Source: Pinus tabuliformis
Lineage: Eukaryota > Streptophyta > Pinopsida > Pinales > Pinaceae
Length of the DNA: 64,000 nt
Assembly: GCA_031772625.1 (NCBI GenBank)
Contig: CM062819.1
Coordinates: 1,230,795,070-1,230,859,069, forward strand
Reading direction: 5' to 3'
The notes under the pieces were generated by a model. The model was given only the letters and a program-made list of their open reading frames with translations. It searched no databases and was not told where the DNA came from. Position 1 is the first letter of the stretch. The number at the start of each line of letters is the position of its first letter. The translations under genes were made by a program, and so were the position numbers. Positions 54,957 to 64,000 of this stretch are shown in pieces.

Positions 54957-56600
54957 TGCACTGGTTTTTCAACCTTAATGCATCACCACCATAAATAAAT
55001 CACCCAACTGTAAAAAACATTGTCCATTAATTCTACAATTAGGCCATCTCCACTAGGATCCTCTGATTTCCACAATTTCTTTGACGGTTTGGTGATGCTT
55101 GTTAATAAACTTGAATAGCATATCGATATCAAATAATGAATAGAAAATTGAATTTATGGACCTATGTTCTAGTAGCATATTACATAGAAATTCTCCAACA
55201 CTAATCAATGGAGATACGTAGCATAGGTAATGAAAGTGTCATATGTCTTCTCACATGCATAATGTAACATGCCCCCTTACCGCCCATGGACCACACCAAG
55301 GATGAAATGAGATGGTTTAAGTGTTTCCTGACCTCCATAGTCCTGTCATAGAAACATGATCATAAGTTTTTTCGTTTTTCAACCACATTAAAACTAGAAA
55401 CAAACAATACCATCGCATTCGTCTTGTCTCGACATTTCCGGCAATATAAAATTTTTCTCTAGTCTGAATTATGAATCAAAATATATGGACATTTAAATTT
55501 AGGCCCATTATACCCACCACAACAGTAGTGGCCTAAGGTGTCACCCATGTGGCATCTGTCACAGTGTCTATGTGGTTGCTTTGCCACTGTGGACAGATCC
55601 TTGAGGAACAAGAGCACTTGTGTACAGTCAGTAGTCAACCCATTTTGTTAAAAACACATAGTTTGACATTGGCCAAAGCCTCGAACATGACTTAGTCGAA
55701 TAGCTAATGACCCAATCAAGCTACCAACCTAATGGACCCACCCCGACTAATGGGTCCCACTCGACTGGTCAGTGGGTCTAATTTAGTTATGGTCCCAACC
55801 TACCTAGACTGGCCAACTAACTTGACCAATTCACAACCTCGACTATCCCCCAAGTTCTAGCCTAGTGTAGATTCTAACATACAGGTCTGTCAATGCCACA
55901 TCAATCCGAGGATAAAATCCTAGAAGTTTACTCTTATTCCTTTGTTCTAAACCTCAAAGCTCCTGAGGAAGTGAGATAGAACCTTTCCCCATTAACTAAC
56001 GGTACTAGTTCTCCACCCGAAACATAAATCCTAGAATAATTGTATTACACCCCTCTTTTAAACTGTGAGGGCTATGTCAACCCAAGGTGACATCACACCC
56101 ATGTCATTCTAATGTCACAACTCCATATGGCCTTCTCTGGTGCCACCATGTGTCACTTATTTTTTAGCCTACCAAGACCTATTAAAAGGTTGAATCAGGT
56201 GCCACATGTCATGCCACAAGAGTTCCATGTCACCCTCCTTCCCATGGAATTCACCCACATAGCCTGGGTCCCATTATGGACATTGACCCTTTGCAATTTG
56301 TGTATTTCACATCACAAGTAAATCATGGGTCCTCTATCTTATTATGAAGAATGTTGGTCAAACGGACCCACTCTTTCATGTCAACCTATGGATTAAATCC
56401 CAATATTTCCAAGTGGATCCTCCCTTTGAAACCCCCTGGGTAAAACCATTAGGGTAATCCAAAGGTAGAAATTAGTTATAGCCATCAATGGCCCAAATCT
56501 CTTCCACTTTCATACTCAACCATAGCACCTATTCACCTAGTTAATAGGGCTTAAAGCCACTCCTTCAAATTCTTAAGGTTTCCTAACCTTGGGCATTACA
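54957..56600. other. Unassigned region
   Basis: No gene seen. Many CCACC-, GTCACC- and GACT-rich phrases give it an LTR-like look. TGTAACATGCCCCC at 55263 and GGGCATTACA ending at 56600 could be inverted LTR ends, but flanking duplications and a primer site or purine tract are absent. Confidence 0.3.
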
Positions 56601-56669
56601 AGTTTAAATATTTGCATATGTGACAAGCCTTTACCTAGGGCTATCCCTCATGATCTTATAATTCCTCTT

Positions 56670-56688
56670 CCAATTATATATAGATATA

Positions 56689-56759
<71 letters not shown>

Positions 56760-56995
56760 ACTCACACTAACCTTCCTTAGCTTACAATACACCATCCCAA
56801 CTCGTCTGGCAATAGATAATTGAATATATCTCCATATAAAAATGGATTTATCCCTCCTGAGCTTATAATACCTCTTCCAATTATATAAATATATATATGG
56901 ACTCACACTAACCTTCCTAAGATTACAATACAACATCCCAACTCGTCTAGTAGTAGATAATTGAATATATGTCCATGTACAAATGGAGTTTTCCC
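56670..56995. repeat. Duplicated 130-150-bp unit with an expanded (TA)n run
   Basis: Two adjacent units start CTTCCAATTATATA (about 56668 and 56876) and continue ATATGGACTCACACTAACCTT, ACAATAC, CATCCCAACTCGTCT and a GATAATTGAATATAT end. In the first unit the TA stretch at 56691-56757 is greatly expanded. The 130-codon minus-strand frame across it is a product of the repeat. Confidence 0.8.
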
Positions 56996-57069
56996 TCCTA
57001 ATCTTACTCAGCCATAAGGCCATATATTATCTCTAGAAATAGCATGACTAGGCAAGGTTAGTCGAAGAC

Positions 57070-57415
57070 AACTCCACTAGTTTACTTACCTTGACTAGAT
57101 AAAATATCTTGGAATGAATCAACCCAGTTGGATTACCTCGAATGGATAAGATAAATCAAATTGAATTGACCCAGTCGACTTACCTTGACTAGACAAGACC
57201 AGTCAAAATGACTCAAACAAGTCAACCTACCTCAACTATATATGATCAGTCGAGTCAACTTACCTTGATTAGATAAGATCAATCAAACAACTCAAATTAA
57301 TCTACTTACCTTGATTAGATAAGATCACGAACAACAAAAACTAGTTGACTTACCTTGATTGGATAATATCATTCGAATCAACTCAACCTAATCGACTTAC
57401 CTCAACTAGACAATT
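57070..57415. repeat. Tandem array, unit about 47 bp, eight diverged copies
   Basis: The landmark CTTACCTTGACTAG or a variant occurs near 57084, 57133, 57179, 57226, 57259, 57305, 57349 and 57397, mostly 44 to 48 bp apart, with AAGATCAATCAAA and CAACTCAA between. The array stops at the left edge of LTR H. Confidence 0.75.
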
Positions 57416-57472
57416 CTTGATAACTAATTCATTTTAATAAAGATAATTGATTAACTCAACAAAGGTCAATCT

Positions 57473-58584
57473 TGTTAATTTTTCAATGTTCCATGTTGTA
57501 ACGATCACTTTAACAAATTTATTTCAATCTTCCAATAATAGTAATCAATAGAACAGTAAATAATATGCATAATAGAAGATAGCCAAGATTGATGAGACAC
57601 AGAGATTTAGGTCAAAAACTAGGGAGAAACCCCACAAGGTGGAACACCTAACCAGATTCATATTCTATTAGATTTTCATCAAATGTTCAATAGGGATACA
57701 TAGTCCAAGTACATCAAAAACTAGTCAAAGATCAAAGCCTTGACTTTCAAGTCAAGCAATCTAATAGATAATAAAAGATGAGACAAAAGTCAGATCTAAT
57801 AAAATATCAATTCTATAACTTTTCATCCCTGTCAAAGTCTATGTCAACAACAGTCAACGCAATCCAAACTAGTCCAACATCAATGGTCAAATCGGCTCCA
57901 AAAATTTCATTCAACCAATCAAAGCATGTGACATCTTTTTCTTGGTCAAACTTGGTCAAAAAAGATCCAAATTTCCTTCCACAATTTAGCCAAAGTCAAT
58001 AGTTGACCTATGGTCAACCCTAGCTTCAGATCTACTATCAAATTTGGTTAAAGTACCAATAAAATTTTGGTGTTCTTCTCTCTAAATTTGGCCACCAAGA
58101 ACAGATCAAAATCTGGTCAAACTAGCCCAAGTCAAGTGAAGTCAAACTAGGTCAAAGTAGTCCAAGAGTTGAAGTTAAATTTGATCAATAGAATTTCTGT
58201 CTCCTCCTCTCGGATGTGTGAAATCGGACCCTACAATTTCATATCATATCCAACCAAATGAAGAAGATTGATGTGTGATGATGATGTCTTCAAGTGATGC
58301 TAAGTGAGGTGTATTTATATGTGGCTTAAGAGGTCAAATTTCTCATATAGGTTGACTTGTACTTTTTGAGTTGACTTGGAACCACATTAAAAATAATATT
58401 TTTCCATGTGAAAATTTAATTTTTCCAAGGGAAAGTGGGGTCTCCTTAGGGTTTTTTGGGATTCTCCAAGGAGGGAATTTCTCCCTTAGCTACCAATTTT
58501 CAACACTCCCTCTCAGCTAGGGAATAATTTCCAACTGCATCATAAGTCTCATCTCATATGTACATGTTTCATCATCATCGCTAC
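57473..58584 (-). mobile_element. 3' end of copia element H (minus strand): LTR plus polypurine tract
   Basis: An LTR at 57473-58505 begins TGTTGAAAATTGG in element orientation and ends near GAAAAATTAACA. Directly upstream of it (right side) is the tract CTAGCTGAGAGGGAG (complement of 58506-58520), as in copia elements B and F. Only about 80 bp of interior follow before element I intrudes at 58585. The LTR shares the AAACCCCAC-AGGTGGAA-type module with element F. Confidence 0.6.
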
Positions 58585-60406
58585 TAATGAGCCTAAGTAT
58601 TGCAACAAGAATGTCGCAACTCCCCGGGCTACCAAATTTAATTATCATCCCGGGGTTCATACAAACTTAAGAGGTATCAGGATTATATATGCAAAATACA
58701 ATGTGTCCTTCCTTTGTTGTCATGATGTAATGGAGTGCATGTAATGAAATCAAATCCTAACTAGTTGCAGAAATGGAAATGCTTGAAATGGAAACATTAA
58801 CCTATTGCAAGAAATAAAACACAAGGAAAAAATATTCTAATTGCATAAACTAAATAGCAATCATTACATTTCAAAGAGTTTAGATTCATTTACAGAGTTC
58901 ATTGGATGTGGCAATCAAGAAAATCATTATTGTATTATCCAATTCATAAATTTGTCTATTAACCTAATTCACTAAGATGTTTTGCATGGATAAAAAGGAA
59001 AGTCCTAAGTGGTTTTTATTCATCTTAAACAATTAATTTAGAGCCTAGGGGTCATGATTCAACCCTAAGGGACAAAAGCAAACCTTTTTGAGCAAGTATA
59101 TAAATGCTCAAAGAGTGCTACAGGAAATAGGTTTGTTACAGGAAGATATAATTCACTGAATGACCAAGAAAATAAAATAAAAATTGGATGGGACAAATTT
59201 TTTTATTGACTAGGATGTCTTAGGTCTTCATCCCAAGTTGAGTCACTGAAAAATACCCATGTTAACATGTGTTAAAAAATAGCAGAAAATTACTAGTCTA
59301 AAATCTAGAAATTCGATAACTAGTGAGCTAGTTAATATATGAAATGCCTAACCTAATCAAGTGCAAATGAAATGGGATAAATTTTTTATTAACTGGAATG
59401 TTTTTTTATCTAATGCAAGTAGAATCAACTCAATTGAAGCTCGTTAGCATGTTCTAAAAAATAGCAGAAATTTACTACTATTTGCCACAAGGGACTTCCT
59501 TAAATTTAGATTTGGGAATAAGCGAACTAATCCAACTAAATCAATGAATACTATGAACTTATAAAGTTGTTAAAATGATGAAAACATGATTTTGATCCTG
59601 CAAAATAACTTACTTCAACCATTTAACCCAATCCTACAACAAGAAATCATCAATATTAAATGCAGAAATAGAAAAAGACAAGAACAATAGATGCATGTGA
59701 ATAAGAACTGAAAGGAAAAAAAGTAAATGATACAAAAGAGCTTTGAGGCTCCTAGGATGGCCAAGCCCAAGGAAACTCAGATTCCTATGAAGGAGACCAA
59801 GATTTAGAAGCTGAACATGGTACCAATCTTCATTATCTCCATCAATACAATTACATCCCTGCAAGAAATGAAAGTGGAGCTGCAAAAATGTGAGTTCTCT
59901 CCACAAGAAGACAAAAAACAAAATCAACCCCTAGAGGCAAATTGGACTTGGTACTTATACAAAATGATTAGGAAACATTCCCCATGAAAGGAGGAAGATT
60001 TCCCCTCCAAAATCCCTCAAATAGTCGATCTGGTTCCCAACATTAGGAATCTGCATTAAATGATAGGGAACACATTCCTAGATTTTCTCAATCATTGGAT
60101 CTCTAGAATTTGTGATTATTTCATGATATCTTATTGATTTATTATTCAATATTGATCCTACCGTAGTAGGGAGAAAGTCCCTAAATTATCTCCTCCTCCA
60201 AATCTTCATAATCTTCTCAATATTCTCACAATATTCTACAAAAATAAATAATATTAGGCACAAATATGAAATTATCCATAAACCTTCATGATGAAAATAT
60301 TAAAGCTAAAAAAAATTAAGTGTAGAAGGAGAGGTTTAATATAACTTTCATGTGCCTAAAAAAGGTTATATGGGCCTTAATTTATGTCTAATTTGGAGGC
60401 CCGTCA
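58585..60406 (-). repeat. 3' LTR of element I
   Basis: About 1822 bp, shorter than the 2.48-kb LTR of C. The two are alignable only at the ends by eye. No gene inside; the 97-codon frame at 59634-59927 has no recognisable motif. Confidence 0.65.
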
Positions 60407-60420
60407 TACCCCCCTCCTGA

Positions 60421-60640
60421 AACTATTTCTCATCCTTTGAGCAGCCTATTCATCCTGCTCACCTTGTTGTTCTTCATGTATGTTGACATGTTTCATGCTT
60501 TGTTTTCTAGTTTATTTGATGCTCTTTTTGTTGCTCTTCTTGCTACTGCATTTTTCTATCTCAATCTCCCAAGGAATCCCTGCTGTAAGTTGAGGGTGCT
60601 TCTTTCCCTCAAGTGGTTCTTCAACTGTAATGAGTTGAAC
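60421..60640 (-). pseudogene. C-terminal end of element I ORF3
   Basis: The minus strand reads EGKKHPQLTAGIPWEIEIEK, a Lys/Gln-rich stretch and AAQRMRNSFRRGV, with stops. The last motif corresponds to LAQRMRNTFSRGV at the end of ORF3 in element C, in the same place relative to the polypurine tract. Confidence 0.6.
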
Positions 60641-62717
60641 ACAACCTAAATCCTGTAGAAACTAAATTTTGCATGCCAAGAGGTGGTGGCTCCACCTTTT
60701 ATTTCTTTTAATTTTTTTCCTCTTCTTTTTTCTTTATTCTTTTTTTCATTTTTTCCGTTATTTTTTCTCTTTTTTTTCAACTTTTCTCTATTTTTTATTG
60801 CATGCAAAATCAACTCAAAGTTCTTTGAGTTAACTATGTTGGCCCTCACCTACCCCTTCACACTCCTTGTCTTCCATCATGACTAAATGATTACATCCCA
60901 CTTTCTCAAGTCATTTTCACTTTTGTCTTGTCCTCTCCCCCATGTGCGGGTGTCTTGGTGGAAAAGTGAAGTTAATTGCTAGATAAGGCTGAGGTTGCTC
61001 TGCTACTAATATTGGCTATAAAAACATTTTCCTTCATACACTTGTAATGTTTTTCAAGCTAAAATAATTTCTTAAGAAAGGTTTAAAGGATTGCATACCT
61101 AAGTCTTACCCTTGATGTGTGTTTGCAGATGATATTGAAGCTGCTGATATGAATGTTGAAGTTTCCTTTGGTGTTCATGAAGTTGATGGTAATGATCTTG
61201 AAGTTGCATGTGATAATTTGTTGGAGGTCCTATTGTTGATAGCCTTGAATCTAGATGTCTCCTAGGTTTTTGTTTTGGTTGTTGCTTCACATCTTCGCTA
61301 AAATGTTGTTGTTGAGATTCACAACATGATGATTTCAGAGGTGTTGACTTCCTTTATTTGTTGATGTAATTTTTTTGTGTGCATACCTCTTTATAGTGTT
61401 CAATTTGCTGTTGTTGGAGTTGATGGATGCCAATCCATATTCTAAACCTTTGTTTTCTAGCCACCGTAAGCAAGTTGTCTTAGGCAAGTCTAGCCTTCAT
61501 GGAGTGTTGGCCTTGTCCTTGGTTGAGGTTCACCTCCCCTACACCTTCCACAACTATCATGCATCCTTCCAACACTTCATCTCACCATTCTTGTTCTCCA
61601 AAACCTCTCAACCAACTTCCTATAGCAGTATAGAACATCCTGTAGCAGACTTGTTTTGCCCATATCTCCCAAATGGTAGACTGGATTGACCTAAAATTTT
61701 ATGAGCATGTGTTGGCTTGAGGGGGCTTAACCCATGTTCAGTGTTAATTAACCAAACAAATCCCTACATTACTGGCCCTTTCGGCATCAGCCCGTAGAGT
61801 GCATACCGAAGTCTCACTCGAAGCAGTATGGGGGGTGCTGGAACCATGTTGCCGCACCCTGAGATGGTTGCGATGTCGTTTGATTTCTTTTATCCCTTCC
61901 TTCACGTAGGTGGTCTCACTCTAGGGCTTGTAAGAAAAACCCTCTATTCTGGCCTTCAATACCTTCGGGAAATTATACAATCGACCTTCGCGTAGCCCTA
62001 ACCTATGGCTTAAGTATTTTCGCGCTGCTATGGCAGCGTGCCATGTAGATTCCTCAATTATCCTAAGTGATTTGCTTCTTTTGTCAAATACTTAAAGTTA
62101 TCACCGTGTAATCAGATATTCATAATTGCATTTAATTATTCAATGTAATTTCATTCATTCACGCATCATATAAGCATAATAAAAGAAATTCATACATAAT
62201 AGATCCAAAGCCATCAACAGGACAAAGACACAAAAATTGCATAATAACTCCTTTTATTAATATCTCCCAAGTGTTTACAGACTCTGTCCACCCTGTGCAC
62301 ATAGCTGCAGGGGTCCGTACACTCAGCTACGAACTTCTACCCTAGGCCTCTGTGCACTTAGCTGCAGATCCTCTATCTACACTATGACCCAAGACTTAGA
62401 CTTCTTCTTCAAATTTATCACTCTATTACATGAACTGCCATTCTATTTTTCGATCCCTCTAACTACTTAGAGCTTATCTCTTTATACAATCCCATGGTCC
62501 GCGGACCATGGGTAGGTCTCTTACAGTCGACTTTACTTTACAAAACTAAGGGTGGACTACCCTTTTTGACACATAACACCTTCGTGCTCCATGACCACAA
62601 AATACGGAGTCTTTACAACTATATTACAAAAATTGGCTTAAACATGGGCTTTTAGCCCCAAAACTACCCTTGGGAGATCTTGCTCCCAAAAGGCCCCCAA
62701 CACAAACATCGTGACTC
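60641..62717. other. Unassigned stretch inside element I
   Basis: About 2.1 kb that separates two ORF3 pieces and has no counterpart in C, so it may be another insertion. It contains a pyrimidine-rich tract (60690-60800, plus strand). A possible plus-strand exon lies after GTGTTTGCAG at 61129. From about 61750 a GC-richer LTR-like part follows, with repeated TGTGCACNTAGCTGCAG phrases, and a 22-bp palindrome at 62491. None of it could be assigned. Confidence 0.35.
62491..62512. repeat. Perfect 22-bp palindrome
   Basis: The half-site CCCATGGTCCG is followed by its exact reverse complement. It could form a cruciform or bind a dimeric factor; no function is indicated. Confidence 0.9.
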
Positions 62718-64000
62718 ACCCTCGAGTCACTGGGTAGGTGAGAAGATCTTTGCGTGAATCCCATCCAGTTCGACCCTGATGACCACAACTTCGGTTGTGC
62801 ACTGAGTTGCTACCTTCTTCGCATCTTCAACTGTTTTCTCAGTTACTGCCCATGTGTTGTCAACCTAAAGTTGTTGTTGTGTCGCTTGCAAAGTCGCAAG
62901 CTTGCCTTCAATGTTTCATGTGACTGCGTAAGCTTCCTCCAGTCAGGTCTTCATTTATGCCTTCAGCACTACTTCCTTGTACAACACTGCATCCACCTGT
63001 TCCTTCAGCTGCTTGGCTTCCTGCAGCTTGGCTAACCTTTGTTTCAGTACAATGGTTCACGTTGTGCCCTTAACTTCATCATAGAACTCTTGGAGTTCCT
63101 GCACTTCCGTCTCTAGCCTCTTGATGTTTGGGTCATGCTGCAAGCTGTCTAGAACCTCAAACAATTGTTCGAACAATTGTGTACAGTCTGCTACTGTACT
63201 CTCCACCACCGCAATTGCTTCTGTGGTAGCAGTTGCCCATTTTTCCTTTACCTCTGTAGGTGTTGAAGGCTAGGACCTCAACTGGAGCTCTGTAATCTGT
63301 AGATTCAGCTCCAACTGAACCCGTGCCATCTTCGTCCGAGTTTCATGCACCCTTGTGGCCAATTTGCGAATGCAGACCCCGACTAGCTCCTCCTCCGAAA
63401 CAGCCAACTCTGGGACCATTTTGCATGCCTCCTTCACGACCTGTATGATCTTCTTTCTCTAGTTGGTCGCCTCAACCTAAGTAGCAATGGAAACATTCCT
63501 TTGTAGGGCCATATGCTCATTGTTTATCTTCTATTCACTAATCACCTGGAGGGCGCGGTGCTCGCAGGCCCTCAGCTCTACAATTACTCCATCCTGCAAG
63601 AGGTGAAGTTCTTCATGCAGAAGCGCTGCCAGGTTTAGTCCAACTCCATTCAAGGCGCTGAAAGTGGGCCTGCCAACCTCATTTTCCATGGTCAGTTCTC
63701 CATCTGGCAGCACTATCGCACTGGAAGCCTTCATGCGTAGCATATCGGCAGCCTCTGAGATGCCGACAGCCAAGCTAGTGGATAGCGTACCAGCTTGCGA
63801 CATGCAGGTTTACAACTCCTGCAACCCAGTCTGGATGGCCCCTAGGATGATCTGTTGCTGCTTTTCAAATTGTTGTAGGGCCTCCATGGTGACATCTATG
63901 ACAGTGTCATCGATGTCATATAAGTTGCCCTCCGTCAATGTGATAGGGTCTAGTGAAGTCTTGGTTGCCTTGGATTTCTTTCAGGACCCTCCCTTCTCTA
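62718..64000 (-). pseudogene. Element I ORF3, coiled-coil part, riddled with stops
   Basis: A single minus-strand frame runs from the window end to about 62718, some 425 codons, with about a dozen stops and no frameshift. Readable parts are DIDDTVIDVTMEALQQFEKQ, SLAVGISEAADMLRMKASSA, GLNLAALLHEELHLLQDGVI, RVHETRTKMARVQLELNLQI, IAVVESTVADCTQLFEQLFE and KQRLAKLQEAKQLKEQVDAV. The composition is Ala, Glu, Gln, Leu, Thr and Val-rich and predicts long helices and coiled coils. Its place upstream of the LTR suggests the ORF3 of the C family. Most stops sit where Gln, Arg or Trp codons would be expected. I do not know its function. Confidence 0.55.

Larger units (their letters stand above)
58585..64000 (-). 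mobile_element. C-family Athila-like element I (minus strand), running off the window
   Basis: The 3' LTR is at 58585-60406. Its left end matches the reverse complement of the element C LTR end over about 100 bp (AGTATTGCA, GCAACTCC, GGCTACCA, GTTC, TACAAACTT). Its start (TGACGGGCC, then AAGGCCCATATAA) corresponds to the C LTR start, and the tract TTTCAGGAGGGGGGTA precedes it as TTTCAGTAGGGGGGTGA does in C. The interior carries ORF3 remnants. The 5' LTR lies beyond 64000. It inserted within the interior of H. Confidence 0.7.

Noticed and set aside
55263..56600. Possible solo LTR with TGTAACATGCCC and GGGCATTACA ends
   Set aside because: The flanks (CATAA and AGTTT) do not match, and neither a primer site nor a polypurine tract adjoins, so the ends may be chance.
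56631..57023. 130-codon minus-strand frame with Tyr-Ile runs
   Set aside because: Translation of the TA microsatellite and the duplicated unit; a repeat artefact.
60646..60886. Lys-rich minus and Phe-rich plus frames
   Set aside because: Both arise from a pyrimidine-rich tract at 60690-60800. Low complexity, no motif.
61131..61265. Plus-strand exon-like frame after GTGTTTGCAG, acidic and Val-rich
   Set aside because: A good acceptor but no partner exon, donor or homology; kept only as a remark in the unassigned block.

Overview
The window looks like intergenic, repeat-packed DNA from a seed plant. It holds stacked LTR retrotransposons with plant-type primer sites, chromodomain integrases, an Athila-type element and a DUF4283-type LINE. 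The size and decay of the nest would fit a conifer or other gymnosperm, but that is inference and the species cannot be read from the sequence. I found no intact host gene, tRNA, rRNA or CRISPR array.

Layout from left to right. 1-430: N-terminal part of a LINE ORF1 (minus strand). 845-2007: decayed spliced coding region (minus). 4682-18096: Ty3/gypsy element A (minus), TSD CCTTC, split inside its reverse transcriptase by a plus-strand element, here called N (8261-14256, TSD GTGCA). N has 2-kb LTRs and a small interior coding only a gag-like protein with a coiled coil, two G-patch motifs and degraded zinc knuckles. 18263-48110: copia-type element B (TSD ATTCT) with gag but no recognisable pol. 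Inside B sits Athila-like element C (22250-46350, TSD AGTAC). Each LTR of C holds a chromovirus: D (23147-29438, TSD CTCTG/CTCTA) in the left one and E (39827-45722, TSD ATCTT) in the right one.

Right part. 49415-51608: 3'-truncated copia element F (minus), butted onto the chromodomain tail and LTR of gypsy fragment G. 54329-54956: unrecognised coding-like stretch of about 205 codons (plus). 56670-57415: TA repeats and a 47-bp tandem array. 57473-58584: copia 3' LTR (H, minus). From 58585 to the window end: C-family element I (minus), with its 3' LTR and a decayed ORF3.

How the parts relate. D is the youngest: its 463-bp LTRs differ at 8 sites, and its 1458-codon gag-pol frame is broken by one TAG. 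E is older (16 differences in 333 bp, several frameshifts). C and I have decayed mainly through in-frame stop codons. N lacks every enzyme but shares LTR ends, primer site and an LTR sequence box with A, so it was probably mobilised by A-like proteins. Boundaries given to the base rest on paired LTRs, TG...CA ends and matching target duplications read directly from the sequence. Divergence figures are hand counts.
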